7,106 nucleotides of DNA from Candidatus Dependentiae bacterium (GTDB lineage Bacteria; Babelota; Babeliae; Babelales; UASB340): NCBI GenBank assembly GCA_018897535.1, contig JAHIKO010000036.1, forward strand, positions 1 through 7,106. The letters are read 5' to 3'. The notes beneath the pieces are model-generated. The model was given only the letters and a program-made list of their open reading frames with translations. It searched no databases and was not told the DNA's origin. This document shows, in pieces, positions 1-4,322 of the stretch (positions within the stretch are counted from its first letter, which is position 1; every line of letters begins with the position of its first letter). Position numbers and translations under genes: made by a program.

Positions 1-28
1 TGGACTTATATTATTTATTTCTAAAAAA

Positions 29-883
29 TTATTTTACAAGCGATTTTAAAAAAACTATCTCTTTTTCATAATCTTGAGTTTTTTCAACAGGAGTTTCTAA
101 AATTTTAGGTATTTTTTCAAGTCTCTTATCATTCATAATCAACGAAAATGTTTTTTTAGGTATTTTACCCTGCCCAATATTTTCATGCCTATCCTTTCTG
201 GAATTTAATTCTGTTTTGGAATCGTTAAGATGTATCGCGTATAAATTTTTTAATCCCAAAATTTTAGAAAAATCTTTAATCGTTTTTTCATAGCCGGGTT
301 CTGTTGAAATATCATATCCTGCTGAAAATATATGGCAGGTATCAAGGCAAAACCCAAGTTTATCTTTTTCTTCGCAGTTATCATAAATTGTTTTTAATTG
401 CTCGAATTTGTGCCCAATATTTGTACCCTGTCCTGCAGTTGTTTCCAATAAGATTTTTGTTTTTCCTATACTGTTTTTTAAAATTATATCTAAATTTTTT
501 GATATTTGTTTTATACATGTTTGTTCATCAGAATCCAGGTAGGCTCCGGGGTGAATAACCAAATATGGTATATTTAATTCTTCACATCTATCAAGTTCTT
601 GTTTAAGTGATAAAACAGATTTTTTTTCAATATCTTTTTTAGGCGAGCCTAAATTTATTAAATAAGAAGAATGTGCAATTATAACTTTTATTTTGGATTT
701 TTTATGAATTTCTTTAAATTTAATTATTTCATCTTCTGTTAATTTTTTTACAAACCAAGATCTACTGCTTTTGGTAAATATTTGTATTGCTGTAGCGCCA
801 ATAGACTCACCCTCTTCTATGGCTTTGTATAAACCGCCACTAATGGAAGTGTGGGCTCCTAATAATATTGTTTTTTCTTTCAT
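29..883 (-). CDS. nfo: Endonuclease IV (AP endonuclease)
   Basis: Endonuclease IV cuts the DNA backbone 5' of abasic sites and removes blocked 3' ends during base excision repair in the cytoplasm. The 284-residue product is essentially the length of E. coli Nfo and aligns with it end to end at a constant offset of two residues. All nine metal ligands of the trinuclear zinc site are present: H71, H111, E147, D181, H184, H218, D231, H233 and E263. Family signatures are obvious, including HSSYLINLG, HPGAYL, LETTAGQGTNIG, LDTCHIFSAGYD and HLNDSK. The ATG at 883-881 follows a good Shine-Dalgarno AAGGA with 9 bases between, and the second-strand glycine-alanine-histidine motif starts at residue 9, so there is no room for a later start. 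The gene is divergent from the cupin gene and probably has its own promoter. Nothing looks truncated or degraded. Confidence 0.97.
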   Translation of the reverse strand: MKEKTILLGAHTSISGGLYKAIEEGESIGATAIQIFTKSSRSWFVKKLTEDEIIKFKEIHKKSKIKVIIAHSSYLINLGSPKKDIEKKSVLSLKQELDRCEELNIPYLVIHPGAYLDSDEQTCIKQISKNLDIILKNSIGKTKILLETTAGQGTNIGHKFEQLKTIYDNCEEKDKLGFCLDTCHIFSAGYDISTEPGYEKTIKDFSKILGLKNLYAIHLNDSKTELNSRKDRHENIGQGKIPKKTFSLIMNDKRLEKIPKILETPVEKTQDYEKEIVFLKSLVK

Positions 884-892
884 TTCAAATTA

Positions 893-897
893 TCCTT
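893..897 (-). promoter_or_regulatory. Ribosome binding site of nfo
   Basis: Read on the minus strand this is AAGGA, nine bases before the ATG at 883-881. It supports that ATG as the nfo start. Confidence 0.7.
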
Positions 898-923
898 GTC
901 TTTTTGGTTTTTTTTAATTATTT

Positions 924-929
924 ATTATA
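924..929 (-). promoter_or_regulatory. Candidate -10 box for nfo
   Basis: On the minus strand these bases read TATAAT, a perfect sigma-70 consensus -10, 40 bases before the nfo ATG. At 17 bases upstream the -35 position holds TTATTA, a poor match to TTGACA. In such A/T-rich DNA TATAAT can occur by chance. The support is its place in the only gap between two divergent genes. Confidence 0.4.
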
Positions 930-956
930 ACTTAATAAGCTTATTTTAATAAAATT

Positions 957-960
957 GGGA
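957..960 (+). promoter_or_regulatory. Weak ribosome binding site of the cupin gene
   Basis: GGGA lies six bases before the ATG at 967-969. It decides between that ATG and an in-frame TTG at 955, which would overlap this site and has no Shine-Dalgarno of its own. Confidence 0.5.
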
Positions 961-966
961 TTTAAT

Positions 967-1386
967 ATGCAAAATTTAAAAAATTTAAAAGACAATAAAG
1001 ATTTAATTCATGGTGGTGATAAGCTGGTAAATTTTGTAACAAAGGTTTGGGGCCATGAAGAATGGATTGTAAATAATTCTAAATATTGTGGTAAAAAACT
1101 TGTTTTAAAAAAAGGTTACCGTTGTTCAATGCATAAGCATAATATAAAAGATGAAACTTTTTATATACTTTCGGGATTGGTTTTAATGGAATCCGAATAT
1201 GAAGGAAAATATGAAAAACGAATTATGACTTGTGGAGATATTATGCATATAAAGATTGGAATGTGGCATAGATTTACCGGAATCGAAAATTCTGAAATTA
1301 TGGAATTTTCAACTTTTCATATGGATGAAGACTCTATAAGAAGAGAAGACAGTGGTTCCATTGATTTAAAAGATATTGGTTTTTAG
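967..1386 (+). CDS. Small single-domain cupin protein, sugar-phosphate isomerase-like
   Basis: A 139-residue cytoplasmic protein with a single cupin barrel. Cupin motif 1 is textbook: G50, five residues, H56, x, H58, four residues, E63, six residues, G70. Motif 2 begins at G90 and keeps G98 and H101, but has Lys in place of the usual Pro and lacks the closing Asn. H56, H58, E63 and H101 would therefore bind one metal ion. The KVWGHEEWIV stretch at 26-35 resembles the start of the cupin domain in type II phosphomannose isomerases and in small cupins found with sugar-nucleotide enzymes, which suggests a sugar-phosphate ligand. The true substrate cannot be read from the sequence. I start it at the ATG at 967, not the TTG four codons earlier, because of the Shine-Dalgarno position. 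The gene ends with TAG and is 12 bases from the next gene, so it is probably the first gene of an operon. Confidence 0.85.
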   Translation: MQNLKNLKDNKDLIHGGDKLVNFVTKVWGHEEWIVNNSKYCGKKLVLKKGYRCSMHKHNIKDETFYILSGLVLMESEYEGKYEKRIMTCGDIMHIKIGMWHRFTGIENSEIMEFSTFHMDEDSIRREDSGSIDLKDIGF

Positions 1387-1388
1387 GA
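1385..1388 (+). promoter_or_regulatory. Ribosome binding site for a TTG start
   Basis: AGGA overlaps the TAG stop of the cupin gene and sits 10 bases before TTG at 1399-1401. The overlap suggests translational coupling between the two genes. It supports the TTG start, because the GerMN-domain frame has no suitable ATG before its membrane segment. Confidence 0.5.
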
Positions 1389-1398
1389 TTTAATTATA

Positions 1399-1947
1399 TT
1401 GAAGATTTTTACTAAATTTATACTACCAATTATTGCATTTTTATCCGGTATTTTATTTTTCTTAATTTATAATGATATTTTAGTTATCAAATTTATTTCT
1501 TTTAATAAAAATAATTTTGTAGGTAATTTTTTTGATCACTCAACTGTAAAAAAAAATGTTACATTTTATTATTGGAAAGATGAAAAATTTAATACAGAAA
1601 AACGAGATTTAATTTGGTTATCGGATAAGGCTGAAACTTTAAAACATTTTGTAAATGATTGGCTAAAAATTTTGTTGGAAGAAAATATTATAAAAAAAAG
1701 AGTTATTTTAAATTCAATTGCTCTTAGTAAAGAAAAAGATATTGCATATTTATCTTTTGATCAGTCTTTTTTAGAGCAATCATGGTCAATATATGCAAAA
1801 TGGAATTGTATAGAAAGCTTATTAAAAAGTATAAAAGATGCTGATTTTAAAATTAATGAAATTGTATTTTTGGTAAATAATAATGCAATGTATGATGAAC
1901 ATCTTGATTTTTCACAATCATGGGGAATTTTAGGTTTTTATCAGTAA
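1399..1947 (+). CDS. Membrane-anchored GerMN-domain protein
   Basis: A 182-residue protein with an uncleaved N-terminal anchor (hydrophobic residues about 6-25, after a short Lys-containing start) and an extracytoplasmic domain. Residues about 53-178 match the GerMN fold: a first strand VTFYYW, the pair of strands around DIAYLSFDQSFLEQSW at 114-129, a helix with the conserved IYAKWNCIESLL, the strand EIVFLVN at 154-160, and the closing HLDFSQSWG at 168-176. GerMN domains occur in spore germination protein GerM, in lipoproteins and in proteins linked to cell-wall enzymes. Their exact role is mostly unknown, and nothing here suggests sporulation. The start is TTG, which is also used as a start elsewhere in bacteria. 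The gene sits between the cupin gene (12 bases) and a secreted-protein gene (14 bases), and the nearby lipid and peptidoglycan genes agree with an envelope role. The family call is fairly sure; the function is open. Confidence 0.75.
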   Translation: MKIFTKFILPIIAFLSGILFFLIYNDILVIKFISFNKNNFVGNFFDHSTVKKNVTFYYWKDEKFNTEKRDLIWLSDKAETLKHFVNDWLKILLEENIIKKRVILNSIALSKEKDIAYLSFDQSFLEQSWSIYAKWNCIESLLKSIKDADFKINEIVFLVNNNAMYDEHLDFSQSWGILGFYQ

Positions 1948-1950
1948 GAT

Positions 1951-1956
1951 AGGGAG
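1951..1956 (+). promoter_or_regulatory. Ribosome binding site of the secreted-protein gene
   Basis: AGGGAG lies five bases before ATG 1962-1964. A TTG one codon earlier would be only two bases from it, so the ATG is the start. Confidence 0.7.
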
Positions 1957-1961
1957 TTTTG

Positions 1962-2615
1962 ATGAAAAAAATTATTAGTTTTATTTTCTGTTTTTTACTA
2001 AATTTTAATATTTTCGGTAATAATGTTGAAACTGATTTTTTGGATAAAAAAACGATTTCTGTAAGACTTTTATTGACATTGGATGAACAACCAAATTGTT
2101 TAAAAGATAATTCAAATTCTGAAGAAATTTTAAAAAATAGAAAAAGAAGAAAGGCAAAAATAGCAGCATTTTTGGGTGTGTTTGCAAAGCTTTTAACATC
2201 TGTTGTTAATATTATTAATGGTAATCCAAAAGACGTTGTTGCAAATATTGTCGGTAGTGTAATAACGGCGGCAGCTCAGGCAACACAAGTTCAATCGGAT
2301 TGTGAAGAAAAAATTGATAGATCAGAAATATCTGATGAAAGTATTAATAAATTGATACTTAATACAAGTGAAACTTTATATGCAATCTTAAAAAACAATA
2401 CAGAAAAAGGTTTTGATCTATCTCAAACGCCTTTATTAAAAGAATTTAGTTTAATTGAATCGCAAATTGAGCGTTCATCGTGGATAGCAAATAATTTTTT
2501 AGATAACTTTTTTGTTCAAGCTTTTTTGAAAGATGCAATAAAATATTTAAATTATTATTTACATGCAAGAGTAGATGGTTTTACGAGTTATTTAGAAGAG
2601 AATTTATTAATTTAA
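1962..2615 (+). CDS. Secreted protein of unknown function
   Basis: I do not recognise a family for this 217-residue product. It has a clear signal peptide: MKK, a hydrophobic core IISFIFCFLLNFNIF to residue 18, and a possible cleavage after G19. The mature part has an acidic, strand-like start (residues 22-60), a strongly basic patch at 58-66 (KNRKRRKAK), then two hydrophobic, Ala/Gly/Val-rich helices at about 67-87 and 92-110 separated by NGNPKD. The remainder is helical and mainly polar. The mature protein has only two cysteines, C46 and C114, which could form a disulfide outside the cytoplasm. C10 is within the signal core and not in a lipobox, so a lipoprotein is unlikely. The hydrophobic pair could insert into or lie on a membrane; this is inference. 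The next gene, psd, begins one base after its stop, so the two are probably translationally coupled. Confidence 0.75.
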   Translation: MKKIISFIFCFLLNFNIFGNNVETDFLDKKTISVRLLLTLDEQPNCLKDNSNSEEILKNRKRRKAKIAAFLGVFAKLLTSVVNIINGNPKDVVANIVGSVITAAAQATQVQSDCEEKIDRSEISDESINKLILNTSETLYAILKNNTEKGFDLSQTPLLKEFSLIESQIERSSWIANNFLDNFFVQAFLKDAIKYLNYYLHARVDGFTSYLEENLLI

Positions 2616-2616
2616 T

Positions 2617-3579
2617 ATGAAAATATTAAATATATTTTTTTTATTATTAATCATATTTATAATTTTAATTTTAAATTTTTGGCAAACAAAAAATAGTTTT
2701 CAAAAAATTTATTACTACGATGTAAATAATAAATTGGTTATAGAGAAAACTGAGGCTCTTAGTTTTTTAAATTTTTTATATTTTAATAAACTTGGGCAGA
2801 CGTTAAGACCAATTTTTATTCAAAAATTTTTATCAAAATTAATTGGTTTTTATCAAGATTCTTTTTTTAGTAAATATAAAATAAAATATTTTATTAAAAA
2901 ACATAATATAAATATGTCGGAATTTATAAAAACAGAGTCTGAATATAAATCGTTTAATGATTTTTTTGTAAGAGAGTTAAAACAAGATATTAGAAATATT
3001 AATAAAGATATAACTAAAGTTATAGCTCCTGCAGATAGTAAACTTTTTGTTATAGATAATTTATCAAGAGATACTGAATTTTTTGTTAAAAATATAAAAT
3101 TTAATTTAAATAATTTTTTAAATGATTTTGAATTAGCCAATCGTTATCAAGACGGCTTAATGCTTATATTCAGACTTTCACCGCAGGATTATCACAGGTA
3201 TCATTTTCCATTTGATTGTGTAGTTTCCAAAGAAAAAACAATTAGTGGTAAATTGGAGTCGGTAAATTCACTTGTTTATAAATCGGGAATTCAGCCACTA
3301 TATACTAACGAACGAATATCAATAAAATTAGGTTCAAAAAATTTCGGTGATGTTTTATTTATACCTGTAGGTGCGATGTTTGTTGGTAAAATTGTTAATA
3401 AATATTTTTTAAATAAAGAATATAAAAAAGGTGAGCTTATTGGTTATTTTGAATTTGGCGGATCTACAATTGTTTTGATATTTGAAAAAAATAAAATAAA
3501 AATAAAAGAAAGATTTTTGATAAATTCACAAAATGGTTATGAAACACAAGTTAAAATGGGTGACGTTATAACGGACTAA
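2617..3579 (+). CDS. psd: Phosphatidylserine decarboxylase proenzyme
   Basis: This enzyme converts phosphatidylserine to phosphatidylethanolamine at the cytoplasmic membrane, using a pyruvoyl group made by self-cleavage. The 320-residue product is a usual length for the family. It has a hydrophobic N-terminal anchor at 4-21 and then NDFFVREL at 114-121. The catalytic aspartate is in APAD (D140), the histidines are in DYHRYHFPFD (H193, H196), the NER motif is at 231-233, and PVGAMFVGKI is at 250-259. The processing site is FGGST: cleavage should fall between G282 and S283, leaving a large beta chain and a short alpha chain of about 38 residues that carries the pyruvoyl group. FGGST in place of the E. 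coli LGST is a known variant. The D-H-S triad for self-processing is complete. No strong Shine-Dalgarno precedes the ATG, which lies one base after the previous stop, so coupled translation is likely. Phosphatidylserine synthase is not in this window. Confidence 0.95.
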   Translation: MKILNIFFLLLIIFIILILNFWQTKNSFQKIYYYDVNNKLVIEKTEALSFLNFLYFNKLGQTLRPIFIQKFLSKLIGFYQDSFFSKYKIKYFIKKHNINMSEFIKTESEYKSFNDFFVRELKQDIRNINKDITKVIAPADSKLFVIDNLSRDTEFFVKNIKFNLNNFLNDFELANRYQDGLMLIFRLSPQDYHRYHFPFDCVVSKEKTISGKLESVNSLVYKSGIQPLYTNERISIKLGSKNFGDVLFIPVGAMFVGKIVNKYFLNKEYKKGELIGYFEFGGSTIVLIFEKNKIKIKERFLINSQNGYETQVKMGDVITD

Positions 3580-3583
3580 GGAG
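3578..3583 (+). promoter_or_regulatory. Ribosome binding site of rpe
   Basis: AAGGAG overlaps the psd stop codon and is five bases before ATG 3589-3591. It favours this ATG over the TTG one codon upstream. The overlap with the stop suggests coupling. Confidence 0.75.
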
Positions 3584-3588
3584 CTTTG

Positions 3589-4233
3589 ATGAAAATTTTA
3601 CCATCATTAATTTCTTCAGATTTATTGAATTTGGAAAAAACTATAAAATTACTTGAACCTCATTGTGACGGTTTTCACATTGATGTTATGGATGATCATT
3701 TTGTTCCTAATCTTACTTGGGGATATTCTTTTGTTCAGGCTATTTTAAATATTGCAACTTTGCCAATTAATTTACATTTGATGGTTGATATGCCTGAAAA
3801 ATGGGTTAATAAAATTAAATTAAGGCGTGATGATATCTTTGTTTTTCATTACGAAGCTACTTTAGAACCAGATCGAATATTAAATTTAATTCAAGCTGTT
3901 AAAATTTTAGGTTGCAAAGTTGGAATTGCTATAAATCCCGAAACTTCAGTATCAAAAATATTTGATTATGTGGATAATTTGGATCAGGTTCTTGTAATGT
4001 CTGTTAAACCTGGCTTTTCAGGGCAAAAATTTATTCCGGAAGTTTTAGATAAAGTTGAAATATTAAAAAATCACCGAGACGGTATGAATCTTAATTTTAC
4101 TATATCTATGGATGGTGGAATTAATAAAGAAAATATAAAATTAATCGAAGAATCCGGAGTAGATGAAGTTGGTATGGCAAACGCAATATTTTCTCATAAA
4201 GATATTGTAAAAGCTTTAAAAGATTTATATTAA
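3589..4233 (+). CDS. rpe: Ribulose-phosphate 3-epimerase
   Basis: Interconverts D-ribulose 5-phosphate and D-xylulose 5-phosphate in the pentose phosphate pathway, in the cytoplasm. The 214-residue product is a complete TIM barrel of normal length. S7 in the first strand, H30 and D32 in FHIDVMDDHFVPNLT, H63 in LHLMV and D175 in SMDGGI supply the metal site and the two catalytic acid/base aspartates. MSVKPGFSGQKFIP at 137-150 is the family's flexible active-site loop, with Lys where Asn is common. The C-terminal phosphate-binding turn reads GMANAIF at 195-201, where most members have VAGSAIF or a close variant, so a glycine is replaced by alanine. The remaining uncertainty is sugar specificity: hexulose-phosphate epimerases such as allulose-6-phosphate 3-epimerase share this fold and these motifs. 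It is likely the last gene of the cluster that starts with the cupin gene. Confidence 0.93.
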   Translation: MKILPSLISSDLLNLEKTIKLLEPHCDGFHIDVMDDHFVPNLTWGYSFVQAILNIATLPINLHLMVDMPEKWVNKIKLRRDDIFVFHYEATLEPDRILNLIQAVKILGCKVGIAINPETSVSKIFDYVDNLDQVLVMSVKPGFSGQKFIPEVLDKVEILKNHRDGMNLNFTISMDGGINKENIKLIEESGVDEVGMANAIFSHKDIVKALKDLY

Positions 4234-4254
4234 AATTTTGTTTTAATTATTATA

Positions 4255-4283
4255 TTGTGTGCTAATATTTATTTTTGTTTAAT
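4255..4283 (+). promoter_or_regulatory. Possible promoter of the Ddl fusion gene
   Basis: TTGTGT (4255-4260) and TTTAAT (4278-4283) are 17 bases apart and match the sigma-70 boxes at three and five of six positions. They fall in the largest gap of the plus-strand cluster, where a new promoter is plausible. The local A/T richness makes chance matches common, so this is weak. Confidence 0.25.
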
Positions 4284-4310
4284 ATCTGAACATAAATTTT
4301 GAGACTATGT

Positions 4311-4317
4311 AGGGGGA
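4311..4317 (+). promoter_or_regulatory. Strong ribosome binding site before a GTG start
   Basis: AGGGGGA is the most G-rich run in the upstream gap and lies five bases before GTG 4323-4325. It argues against the in-frame TTG at 4299, which would place this site inside the coding sequence. Confidence 0.75.
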
Positions 4318-4322
4318 TTATT

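Noticed and set aside
304..558. An 84-codon open frame on the plus strand inside nfo
   Set aside because: It is antisense to a fully conserved endonuclease IV, is rich in Leu, Phe and Tyr as expected for the complement of Lys-rich codons, and has no family motif.
2853..3140. A 95-codon open frame on the minus strand inside psd
   Set aside because: It lies opposite conserved Psd sequence, has no ribosome binding site that I can see, and its composition is that of a reverse-complement shadow.
3457..3468. FGGST in place of LGST at the Psd self-cleavage site
   Set aside because: This is a known natural variant of the processing motif; the Gly-Ser bond and catalytic Asp and His are present, so there is no reason to suspect an inactive enzyme.
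4234..4298. A possible terminator after rpe
   Set aside because: The gap is rich in A and T, but I could find no stable G/C-containing stem followed by a T run.
4299..4322. A TTG start giving the Ddl fusion eight more residues
   Set aside because: The AGGGGGA at 4311-4317 would then be inside the gene. The GTG at 4323 has ideal spacing from it and the extra residues match nothing in Ddl.
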